From an uncultured Collinsella sp. (GTDB lineage: Bacteria; Actinomycetota; Coriobacteriia; Coriobacteriales; Coriobacteriaceae): a stretch of 17,257 bases of DNA. The translations under genes and the position numbers were made by a program. Under the pieces are notes generated by a model. The model was given only the letters and a program-made list of their open reading frames with translations, was not told the DNA's origin and ran no database searches. The stretch spans positions 1-17,257 of the forward strand of contig CABUGR010000001.1 in assembly GCA_902491135.1 (NCBI GenBank), given 5' to 3'. Shown one piece after another: positions 6,063 through 12,503 of the stretch (position 1 is its first letter; each line of letters begins with the position of its first letter).

Positions 6063-6479
6063 ATGCTTGAGAACGGCAAAACGATGCCTTCGATTGATGC
6101 TTGGCTGCGCGAAGCCAAGGCCGATGTTTCGGCGGCTGATTGTGGGATGTACCTGACACACAACGGCGTGGTGCGTGCGACGCCTAAGTCCGAGGTGCGT
6201 GGGGTCGAGACAGATGGTGTGGCGCCTGGACATAAGGTGGGCGGCATGGTGTTCGGCTTCGATGCCGATAAGGTGCAGGCCGCTATCGAGGCGACGCGCA
6301 CGATGCCGGGTATCGGCTATGTGCGCGTGTGGCTGGCAAGCGGCGAGCTTGCCGTAGGTGACGACATCATGCTCGTGCTCATCGGCGGGGACATTCGCCC
6401 GCACGTGGTCGATGCGCTGCAGGCGCTCGTTGGCACCATCAAGAACGAATGCGTGAGTGAGGTCGAGCGCGAGGCGTAG
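6063..6479 (+). CDS. Divergent MoaE-fold protein (molybdopterin synthase large-subunit family)
   Basis: The 138-residue protein aligns by eye along the MoaE fold. GMYLTHNGVVR (28-38) matches the GAVVTFTGKVR segment. GYVRVWLASGELAVGDD (85-101) matches the strand and turn that normally reads VIHRIGELWPGDE. The helix HVVDALQALVGTIKNE occupies the position of the active-site helix. MoaE with MoaD-thiocarboxylate converts precursor Z to molybdopterin. Here the HR pair of the central strand is replaced (VW), and the C-terminal lysine/tryptophan motif (KxxxxFWKRE in E. coli) is not recognisable (IKNECVSE). Catalysis in the usual way is therefore doubtful. No moa genes are adjacent. Start 6063 has better spacing from AAGGGAG (6051-6057) than the adjacent ATG at 6060. 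A bidirectional terminator follows. Confidence 0.7.
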   Translation: MLENGKTMPSIDAWLREAKADVSAADCGMYLTHNGVVRATPKSEVRGVETDGVAPGHKVGGMVFGFDADKVQAAIEATRTMPGIGYVRVWLASGELAVGDDIMLVLIGGDIRPHVVDALQALVGTIKNECVSEVEREA

Positions 6480-6509
6480 AGGCTTGCGTCGATAGAAGGC
6501 TCGTTTATA

Positions 6510-6548
6510 AAAATGCCCGCCGGTACGTGTGATACCGGCGGGCATTTT
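6510..6548. terminator. Bidirectional Rho-independent terminator
   Basis: A perfect 16-bp stem (AAAATGCCCGCCGGTA at 6510-6525 against its reverse complement at 6533-6548) encloses a seven-base loop. The A-rich left and T-rich right flanks let it end both the plus-strand MoaE-like gene and the minus-strand membrane-protein gene that stops at 6570. Confidence 0.92.
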
Positions 6549-6569
6549 GCGTTTTGGGCGCGGTGAGCG

Positions 6570-7799
6570 CTACACGCGCGTTGCATCCTTGGGGCTCATG
6601 GTCATGCTCTGGAAGCGGTTCTCCATGTAGTCGTTATCGAAGTACTTGCCGTAGAACTGCGCGACGGGAATATCCGGCTCCGTGCCGTTGACGCGCTGGT
6701 ACCAGTAGTCGAGCGACTGCAGCGTCATGACGCCGTCGACCAGCATAATGACGGTAAAGATGACGGTAGCCGAGTAGCGACTCTTCCACGGAATCATGTT
6801 GATGAGCTTGAGCAGCCTCGGCAGCAGCAGCTTGATCCAGATGAGTCCGCCCAGGCCCCACAGGCAGGCGAAGCCCGTGCAGGTACGTCCGCCGGTAAGG
6901 ACGGCGAGCGGATCGGGCATGCCAAAGAGCTTCATATGCGAGTAGCTCCACGAGACCACGCCAAACGAGGTCTGCATAAACCAGCCCACGAACACCTCAA
7001 AGCTTGCGCCGAGCAACGCGCTCACCAAAAAGATAATGATGGGGTTCTTTTTGTAGAAGCGGTTGAGCACCATGGTCATGAGTACGGCGCCAAATCCGTA
7101 GATGGGGCTGAAGGGGCCAAACAGCATGCCGGCGCGGTTCTGGTAGACGCCCGGGTCGTCGACCGTCATGTGCCAGATGTCCTCGGCGATCAGGCCGAGT
7201 ATGCAGCAGACAAAGAATACCCAGAACAGGTTGAAGTAGTTGAGCTTGATGTAGCCTTCGCCGGTTTCATCGCGCCCGAGCATGCCCTCGGCGGCGGCGT
7301 CGCGATCGAGCATTTCCTGCAGGCGGCGTTGCAGCTCGCGCTCCTGGCGCAGCGTGGGGTCGACGGTGGCCGAAAGTGCGACGAGGATGCCGAGCTGGAT
7401 GGCAGGGCGCAGCAAGAAGGGCCCGATGCCCTGGAGCATCACGTCAACCAAAAGCTCGACGACGGTAAACGCGATAAGGATATAGGACAGACGGGCGGCA
7501 TTGCGGCGCTGGTTCTTGATGAGGTCTAGGCCAAAGATGATCAAGATGACAGCACTGGCAGCCGAGAGCATGATGCCGGCGACGATAAGGCCGACCGCGA
7601 CGAGCGTGTTGTTGCCGAGCTTGGCGGCGGCGTTGCCGTTGATGAGCGCGGTGATGACCTGCCACATAAAGGCGCCGACCGAAGGGAGCGTGCCCACGCC
7701 GGACAGGATGCACAGGACGGCGTACACCTTAATGATGAGGGGGATCTTCTTGACCTCCGTGGCGCTGGGGACGCTGGGGTCGAGTTCGTTTCGATCCAT
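6570..7799 (-). CDS. Multi-pass membrane protein with C-terminal CmpB-type (putative ABC transporter type IV) domain
   Basis: A 409-residue integral membrane protein. The N-terminal half has four predicted helices (about 21-43, 66-94, 104-124 and 127-145), then a charged cytoplasmic linker (147-187, rich in R, E and D). The C-terminal half (about 188-362) resembles the CmpB family, with the hallmark RAGMLFGPFSPIYGFGAVL at 222-240, and carries about five more helices. A hydrophilic tail follows. The family is labelled a putative ABC permease, but its function is not established and no ATPase gene is adjacent. Start 7799 is chosen because GAAAGG lies a few bases upstream and the hydrophobic region begins soon after. 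An in-frame start at 7976 would add 59 residues with no membrane or domain character. It is transcribed divergently from purF. Confidence 0.78.
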   Translation of the reverse strand: MDRNELDPSVPSATEVKKIPLIIKVYAVLCILSGVGTLPSVGAFMWQVITALINGNAAAKLGNNTLVAVGLIVAGIMLSAASAVILIIFGLDLIKNQRRNAARLSYILIAFTVVELLVDVMLQGIGPFLLRPAIQLGILVALSATVDPTLRQERELQRRLQEMLDRDAAAEGMLGRDETGEGYIKLNYFNLFWVFFVCCILGLIAEDIWHMTVDDPGVYQNRAGMLFGPFSPIYGFGAVLMTMVLNRFYKKNPIIIFLVSALLGASFEVFVGWFMQTSFGVVSWSYSHMKLFGMPDPLAVLTGGRTCTGFACLWGLGGLIWIKLLLPRLLKLINMIPWKSRYSATVIFTVIMLVDGVMTLQSLDYWYQRVNGTEPDIPVAQFYGKYFDNDYMENRFQSMTMSPKDATRV

Positions 7800-7844
7800 A
7801 CATAACCTTTCTCGTTTTGCTGTAGGTACAAGGATACGCCGCCG

Positions 7845-7861
7845 ACCTGCCAAAAGACAGG
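7845..7861 (+). repeat. Decayed partial copy of the GGGGACAG hairpin element
   Basis: ACCTGCCAAAAGACAGG at 7845-7861 matches the left part of the element at 9766-9784 (ACCTGCCAAAAAGGGACAGG) apart from three missing bases. The expected right arm is absent, so this is a remnant or a chance match. Confidence 0.4.
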
Positions 7862-8046
7862 ACGAACGTCCCAATTGCAACAATGCAAACCCCAACGGCG
7901 GGCGAGACGCGTCGCAACGGAAGTATGCGGGATCGTCGGCCCCGAGGCGCCTGCCCAATAAAATGTTTGGCTGCAAAACGGATTATAAGCTCGGTGGGCT
8001 TTTAAAAAGCGCTGTTCATGCGCGGGAGTGCTTGTCTTGCCGTGCG

Positions 8047-8052
8047 TATAAT
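8047..8052 (+). promoter_or_regulatory. purF promoter -10 box
   Basis: A consensus TATAAT lies 41 bases before the purF start. A clear -35 hexamer is not evident at 17 bases spacing. No purine riboswitch fold was recognised in the short leader. The rest of the divergent intergenic region (7800-8093) shows a possible minus-strand TATAAT at 7982-7987 and a decayed copy of the hairpin repeat at 7845-7861. Confidence 0.6.
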
Positions 8053-8093
8053 AGGGAAGGTAACGCCAAAATACGAGGCTCTGAGGGGATGCC

Positions 8094-9764
8094 ATGTCTC
8101 AAGAAACCATCCGCGCGGCCGAGCGTGCCGCGGGACAGGTGAACGCCATGTCGACGTATGATCCGGACTCTGACCAGCTGCATGAGGAATGCGGCATTTT
8201 TGGTGTGTGGGCACCCGATCGCGATGTGGCTCGACTGACGTACTTTGGTCTGCGCGCGCTGCAGCATCGCGGCCAGGAATCGGCGGGAATCGCCGTGGGT
8301 GATGGCGGTACGGTTATGGTCCGCAAGGATCTGGGCCTGCTCGACCGCGTGTTCTCCAACGCCGACCTGTCGACGCTCTCCGGTCAGCTGGCCGTGGGCC
8401 ACGTGCGCTATGGCACTGCCGGTGCCAAGAGCTGGGAAGCCTCGCAGCCGCATCTTTCTACCATCAACAGCGTCATTATCGCGCTTGCTCACAACGGCAC
8501 TCTGGTCAACACCGACGAGCTGCGCCGCCAGCTAATCGAGCTGGGCGTGCCGTTCCTCTCCAATTCGGATTCCGAGGTCGCGACCAAGCTTATCGGCTAC
8601 TTTACCCAGCGTACGGGCCACCTGCGCGAGGGCATTCGCAAGACCATGGAGCTCGTGCGCGGCGGCTACGCCATGACGCTCATCAACGAGCAGGCGCTCT
8701 ACGCATTCCGCGATCCGCACGGCATTCGCCCGCTCGTGCTGGGCAAGCTGGTGGATGAGGGCCTGGACCAGGCCGATGCCGCATCCGTTTCGCAGCTGCC
8801 GTCGCAGGACGGCGCCGCGACGGTCGACGCCACCACCCATGTCACGCGCGCCGGCGGCTGGGTCGTTGCCTCCGAGACCTGCGCGCTCGATATCGTGGGC
8901 GCCGAGTACGTCCGCGACGTCCGTCCCGGTGAGATCTTGCGCATCAGCGCCGAGGGCCTTGTGTCCGAGCAGGGCGTGCCTGCCGCCGAAGAGCATGCTA
9001 ACTGCATTTTTGAGCAGGTCTACTTTGCTCGCCCCGATTCCATCATGAACGGCAAGAGCGTCTATGCCTGCCGTTATGACATGGGTCGTCAGCTGGCACA
9101 TGAGGAGCCCGTCGAGGCCGACCTGGTCATCGGCGTGCCCGACTCCGGCCTGCCGCCCGCGGAGGGCTATTCGCACGAGAGTGGCATTCCCTTTGGCGAG
9201 GGCCTCATCAAGAACCGCTATGTGGGCCGTACGTTTATCGAGCCTACGCAGGAGCTGCGTGCCATGGGCGTGCGTATGAAGCTCAACCCGCTGCGTGACA
9301 ACATCGAGGGCAAGCGCCTGGTCGTCATCGACGACTCCATCGTGCGCGGCACCACCATGGTGCAGCTCGTCAAGATGCTGCGCAACGCCGGCGCCAAGGA
9401 GATTCATATCCGCATCAACTCGCCCGAGGTCATCTGGCCGTGCTTCTACGGTATCGATACCGACGTGCAGTCGCAGCTTATCAGCGCCAACAAGACGGTC
9501 GACGAGATTTGCGAGTATATCGGCGCCGATTCGCTGGCCTTCCTTTCGGTCGAGGGCCTGCTTAAGGTCATGCCCAAGGGCGGTTACTGCGATGCGTGCT
9601 TTACCGGCCGCTACCCCGTGGCGATTCCCGAGAGCTTTGGCCGCGACAAGTTCATGGAGGGCTTCAAGCCCCGCAACCTGGACAAGCCGCTGCACTTTGA
9701 TGACGACGCCGTGGTCGAGAAATACGACGATCGCAGCTGGGAAGAGGAACACGGCGAGGCCTAA
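8094..9764 (+). CDS. purF: PurF, glutamine amidophosphoribosyltransferase
   Basis: PurF makes phosphoribosylamine from PRPP and glutamine, the first committed purine step. It has 556 residues. The N-terminal glutamine amidotransferase domain starts at the nucleophile Cys33 in EECGIFGV, so a propeptide must be removed. RALQHRGQESAGIAV and GHVRYGT follow. The PRPP site is VVIDDSIVRGTT (410-421). Cys304, Cys450, Cys499 and Cys502 match the four [4Fe-4S] ligands of the Bacillus-type enzyme. About 33 extra residues (roughly 220-253, rich in A, D and Q) are inserted between GKL and WVVASETCA. Start 8094 has AGGGG at 8084-8088. Start 8148 is a real alternative, giving a 14-residue propeptide closer to the usual length. 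First gene of purFMN. Confidence 0.95.
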   Translation: MSQETIRAAERAAGQVNAMSTYDPDSDQLHEECGIFGVWAPDRDVARLTYFGLRALQHRGQESAGIAVGDGGTVMVRKDLGLLDRVFSNADLSTLSGQLAVGHVRYGTAGAKSWEASQPHLSTINSVIIALAHNGTLVNTDELRRQLIELGVPFLSNSDSEVATKLIGYFTQRTGHLREGIRKTMELVRGGYAMTLINEQALYAFRDPHGIRPLVLGKLVDEGLDQADAASVSQLPSQDGAATVDATTHVTRAGGWVVASETCALDIVGAEYVRDVRPGEILRISAEGLVSEQGVPAAEEHANCIFEQVYFARPDSIMNGKSVYACRYDMGRQLAHEEPVEADLVIGVPDSGLPPAEGYSHESGIPFGEGLIKNRYVGRTFIEPTQELRAMGVRMKLNPLRDNIEGKRLVVIDDSIVRGTTMVQLVKMLRNAGAKEIHIRINSPEVIWPCFYGIDTDVQSQLISANKTVDEICEYIGADSLAFLSVEGLLKVMPKGGYCDACFTGRYPVAIPESFGRDKFMEGFKPRNLDKPLHFDDDAVVEKYDDRSWEEEHGEA

Positions 9765-9803
9765 AACCTGCCAAAAAGGGACAGGTTTATTTTGGTAGGT
9801 TTT
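9763..9803. repeat. GGGACAG-core hairpin element (locus A), overlapping the purF stop
   Basis: AAAACCTGCCAAAA (9763-9776) and TTTTGGTAGGTTTT (9790-9803) pair at 13 of 14 positions, the exception being a G-U wobble. They enclose the loop AGGGACAGGTTTA. The left arm includes the last bases of the purF stop codon. It shares its loop core with the elements at 12348-12436 and 14291-14365 but has different arm sequence. It may reduce readthrough into purM. Confidence 0.75.
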
Positions 9804-9825
9804 ACCTGCTGTTTTGTTGATATGA

Positions 9826-9852
9826 CGGCGCGCGTTGTTATGGCGCGCGCCG
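9826..9852. repeat. GC-rich 9-bp hairpin in the purF-purM gap
   Basis: CGGCGCGCG (9826-9834) and CGCGCGCCG (9844-9852) are exact reverse complements around a nine-base loop TTGTTATGG. No T tract follows, so it is not a standard terminator. It may stabilise the message or separate expression of purF from purM. Confidence 0.6.
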
Positions 9853-9921
9853 AAATGAACGCAACTATGAGCACCGTTTGGCGCCCGGGCGGCGCCACGG
9901 TAGTGGGAGAGGAAGGCTCAG

Positions 9922-11025
9922 ATGAGCGACAGCAAGCATGTGACGTATGAGGATGCCGGCGTCGATACCGCCGAGGGCGGCCGCGCCGTTGACGCTATTA
10001 AGCAGATGGTTAAGGACACCAACCGTCCCGAGGTCATCGGCGGCATCGGTGGCTTTGGTGGCCTGTTCTCGGCTGCCGCGCTTAAGGATATGGAAGACCC
10101 GATTCTGATTAGCGGTACCGACGGCGTGGGCACCAAGCTCGTGCTCGCCCAGATCATGGACCGTCACGAGACGGTGGGCCAGGACCTGGTTGCTATGTGC
10201 GTCAACGACATTCTGGCTTCGGGTGCCGAGCCGCTGTTCTTCCTGGACTACGTTGCCATCGGCCACATCGAGGCCGAGCACATGGCAAAGATCATCAAGG
10301 GTGTGGCCGACGGCTGCAAGCTCGCGGGCTGCGCGCTCGTGGGCGGCGAGATGGCCGAGCACCCCGGCGTCATGGCTCCTGCCGACTACGACCTTGCCGG
10401 ATTTACCGTGGGCGTCGTCGACCGTCCCAAGATGCTCGACCCCGCGAATGTCCGTCCCGGCGACGTGATCCTGGGCCTGCCTTCCACCGGCGTGCACTCC
10501 AACGGCTACTCGCTCGTGCGTAAGGTCATTGGCGTCGACGGTATTAAGCCGGGCACGCCCGAGGCCGCCGCTAAGGCCGAGGAGCTGAGCCGTCCGCTCG
10601 AGGAACTCGGCGGCGCATCGCTGGCAGACGCCCTGTTGGCCCCCACGCGCATCTATGTCAAGCCGATTCTGGAGCTGCTGCGCGGTGGCGCTCCGGTGCA
10701 CGCCATCGCCCATATCACTGGCGGCGGTATTACCGAGAACCTCAACCGCGCGCTCGCCGACGACGTCGACGCCGTGGTCACCCGCAACGGCGCCGAGATG
10801 GGTTGGGACGTTCCGCCCGTCATCACCTACGTGTCGCGCCAGGCCGAGCTCGCGCCCAACGAGGCATGCAAGACCTTCAACATGGGCGTTGGCCTGTGCC
10901 TGATCGTCGCCCCCGAGGACGAGGCTGCCGTGACCGAGGCCCTGGTCGCGCTGGGCGAGAAGCCGTTCCGCGTGGGCGAGTGCGTCGAGGGCTCCGGTAA
11001 GGTCGTGTACTCCGATGAGCGCTAA
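9922..11025 (+). CDS. purM: PurM, phosphoribosylformylglycinamidine cyclo-ligase (AIR synthetase)
   Basis: PurM closes the imidazole ring of FGAM with ATP to give AIR, the precursor that PurE later carboxylates. The 367-residue length fits the family. Visible signatures are YEDAGVDTAEG (9-19), GGFGGLF (43-49), the nucleotide-binding loop SGTDGVGTKL (64-73), VNDILASGAEPLFFLDY (94-110), LVGGEMAEHPGVM (139-151) and LPSTGVHSNGYSLVRK (186-201), with HITGGGITENLNR later on. AGGAAGG at 9910-9916 supports the start. It follows purF after 157 bases that contain two hairpins, and its 3' end overlaps purN by 11 bases, which implies translational coupling of the two. Confidence 0.97.
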   Translation: MSDSKHVTYEDAGVDTAEGGRAVDAIKQMVKDTNRPEVIGGIGGFGGLFSAAALKDMEDPILISGTDGVGTKLVLAQIMDRHETVGQDLVAMCVNDILASGAEPLFFLDYVAIGHIEAEHMAKIIKGVADGCKLAGCALVGGEMAEHPGVMAPADYDLAGFTVGVVDRPKMLDPANVRPGDVILGLPSTGVHSNGYSLVRKVIGVDGIKPGTPEAAAKAEELSRPLEELGGASLADALLAPTRIYVKPILELLRGGAPVHAIAHITGGGITENLNRALADDVDAVVTRNGAEMGWDVPPVITYVSRQAELAPNEACKTFNMGVGLCLIVAPEDEAAVTEALVALGEKPFRVGECVEGSGKVVYSDER

Positions 11026-11716
11026 CGAGCAGATGGCTGCTGCCGCGAGCCTGGGCTTTGTGCCCTACACCCGTCCGACCGGCACCGATACGGCCGAGCC
11101 GCTCAAGATCGGTGTGCTCATCAGCGGTTCGGGTACCAACCTGCAGGCGCTGATCGATCTGATCGCCGCCGGCAAGCTCAACGCTTCGATTGAGCTTGTG
11201 GTGTCGAGCCGTCCTTCGGCTAAGGGTTTGCAGCGCGCTGAGCGCGCGGGCATCCAGACGCTCACGCTGTCCAAGGATGTCTATGCCGACCCCATCGCCG
11301 CCGACGAGATCATCGCGCACGAGCTGCTCGAGCGCGGCTGCGAATATGTGGTCATGGCCGGTTACATGCGCATGGTGCACACGCCGCTGCTGGCGGCGTT
11401 TCCCAACCGCGTGGTCAACTTGCATCCGGCACTGCTGCCGAGCTTTACCGGCGCGCATGCGATCGACGATGCCTTTGCGCGCGGCGTCAAGGTAACCGGT
11501 GTGACCGTGCACTTTGCCAACGAGATCTACGACAACGGCCCCATCATCGCCCAGCGCGCGCTGGCTGTTGAGGAGGGCTGGGACGTCGACACGCTCGAGG
11601 AGCACATCCACGCGATTGAGCACGTGCTGTATCCCGAGGTCGTGCAGATGCTCGCCGACGGCCGCGTCCACGTGCTGGAGAGCGGCAAGGTTGCAATTGA
11701 CGCGCCTCGCGGCTAG
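11015..11716 (+). CDS. purN: PurN, phosphoribosylglycinamide formyltransferase
   Basis: PurN transfers the formyl group of 10-formyltetrahydrofolate to GAR. The protein has 233 residues, of which the first 30 or so are an extension ahead of the core that starts LKIGVLISGSGTNLQAL. Active-site motifs are present: NLHPALLPSFTGAH (135-148) with Asn135 and His137, and TVHFANEIYDNGPIIAQ (164-180) with catalytic Asp173. The start overlaps purM by 11 bases; a later in-frame start cannot be excluded because the extension is not conserved in the family as I know it. It is the last gene of purFMN, followed by the terminator at 11748. Confidence 0.95.
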   Translation: MSANEQMAAAASLGFVPYTRPTGTDTAEPLKIGVLISGSGTNLQALIDLIAAGKLNASIELVVSSRPSAKGLQRAERAGIQTLTLSKDVYADPIAADEIIAHELLERGCEYVVMAGYMRMVHTPLLAAFPNRVVNLHPALLPSFTGAHAIDDAFARGVKVTGVTVHFANEIYDNGPIIAQRALAVEEGWDVDTLEEHIHAIEHVLYPEVVQMLADGRVHVLESGKVAIDAPRG

Positions 11717-11747
11717 CGGCGCACAGTACAATTTAGCCGAGTAGTCA

Positions 11748-11791
11748 GGGTGGTCATTGGCGCCAAGGCGCGCGTGGCCACCTTTTGTTTT
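11748..11791 (+). terminator. Rho-independent terminator of the purFMN operon
   Basis: GGTGGTCA (11749-11756) pairs with TGGCCACC (11775-11782), including one G-U pair. The interior also folds (TTGGCGCCAA). TTTTGTTTT follows at 11783-11791, about 30 bases after the purN stop. Confidence 0.85.
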
Positions 11792-11868
11792 GGGTAGTCA
11801 TCGGGAACGGTCTTTAACGACTGGTCATTCAAGAACGTCGCAGGTGACTAGGTGAGAGAGGTGAGCGC

Positions 11869-12333
11869 ATGGCGGATAACGAAGCGCTGTTTACGCCTGA
11901 GTTGGTGTTTTTTGATTGGGAGTGTGCGACGCCGGATGAGGTGTTTGCGCGGCTCGAGGGCGAGCTTGCACCACGTGGCTACATTGCGTCCGGTTGGCTC
12001 GGCGCCGTTCGCACGCGCGAGGATGCCTATCCCACGGGTCTTGCCATGCCGGCGGCAAACATTGCCATTCCGCATACCGATCCGGGGTTTGTGGCCAAGC
12101 CCTATATCGCGGTGGTGAAGCCCGCCGCGCCCGTGACATTTAACGCTATGGCTGGCATGGGCGCTCCGGTGCCGGCGCAGATCGTCATCAATCTGGGCAT
12201 CGCCGAGCCGGGCGGCCAGGTCGAGGCCCTGCAGGCGCTCATGAACATCTTTATGGACGCCGATGCTGCAGCCGACGTGCTCGGCCAGACCACGTCCCAG
12301 GGCATGGTCGACGCCATCCGCCGTCACTTCTAG
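11869..12333 (+). CDS. PTS IIA component, fructose/galactitol (EIIA-2) type, orphan
   Basis: A cytoplasmic phosphocarrier of 154 residues that accepts phosphate from HPr on a histidine and passes it to a IIB partner. The phosphorylation site is His69 in NIAIPHTD. The preceding YPTGLAMP and following PAAPVTFNAM and GAPVPAQIVINLGI segments resemble the galactitol-type IIA (GatA) more than the fructose type. GAGAGG at 11856-11861 supports the start. No IIB or IIC gene adjoins it: purN is upstream behind a terminator and a foldase gene is downstream. It must either serve a permease encoded elsewhere or act in regulation, as some stand-alone IIA proteins do. Confidence 0.87.
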   Translation: MADNEALFTPELVFFDWECATPDEVFARLEGELAPRGYIASGWLGAVRTREDAYPTGLAMPAANIAIPHTDPGFVAKPYIAVVKPAAPVTFNAMAGMGAPVPAQIVINLGIAEPGGQVEALQALMNIFMDADAAADVLGQTTSQGMVDAIRRHF

Positions 12334-12347
12334 GGTGGGGCTGAGTC

Positions 12348-12381
12348 GGCACTTGGGGACTGTCCCTAACTGCCAAGTGCC
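12348..12381. repeat. GGGGAC-core hairpin element (locus B, first hairpin)
   Basis: GGCACTTGG (12348-12356) and CCAAGTGCC (12373-12381) are exact reverse complements. The loop includes a nested GGGAC-T-GTCCC palindrome (12356-12366). It begins 15 bases after the IIA stop, and no T tract follows. Confidence 0.75.
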
Positions 12382-12385
12382 ACAT

Positions 12386-12436
12386 CTGTCCCCTTTGCAC
12401 CAAAATGGTGCAGATTAACCTGTCCCCAATGCACCA
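12386..12436. repeat. GGGGACAG-core hairpins and direct repeat (locus B, second part)
   Basis: Two near-identical 17-mers, CTGTCCCCTTTGCACCA (12386-12402) and CTGTCCCCAATGCACCA (12420-12436), agree at 15 positions. Between them TGGTGCA (12406-12412) can pair with TGCACCA on either side: with 12396-12402 around a three-base loop, or with 12430-12436 around a 17-base loop carrying the CTGTCCCC core. The alternative pairings are mutually exclusive. Confidence 0.75.
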
Positions 12437-12503
12437 AGCGTGCCGCGGGGGCTGCGTTGTGACACAATGGCGTTTGTTCGATTCGTTATGCGAAAGGCCA
12501 ACT

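Noticed and set aside
6936..7529. Plus-strand open frame opposite the CmpB-family membrane protein
   Set aside because: It is polar and without domain features, while the minus strand gives a coherent multi-helix protein with a family hallmark motif.
8053..8093. Possible purine riboswitch upstream of purF (and likewise upstream of purE)
   Set aside because: The leaders are short and show none of the conserved three-way-junction bases of the purine aptamer.
8128..8140. GGGACAGG inside the purF 5' coding region as another copy of the hairpin element
   Set aside because: It lacks complementary flanking arms and encodes part of the N-terminal peptide, so the short match is most likely chance.
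7501..8142. Plus-strand open frame spanning the divergent region before purF
   Set aside because: It runs through the start of the membrane gene, the purF promoter and the purF 5' end, with no ribosome binding site.
8532..9752. Long minus-strand open frame (406 codons) opposite purF
   Set aside because: It is antisense to a gene with intact catalytic motifs. Its residues are a typical high-GC shadow (rich in A, D, H, L and V) with no domain signature.
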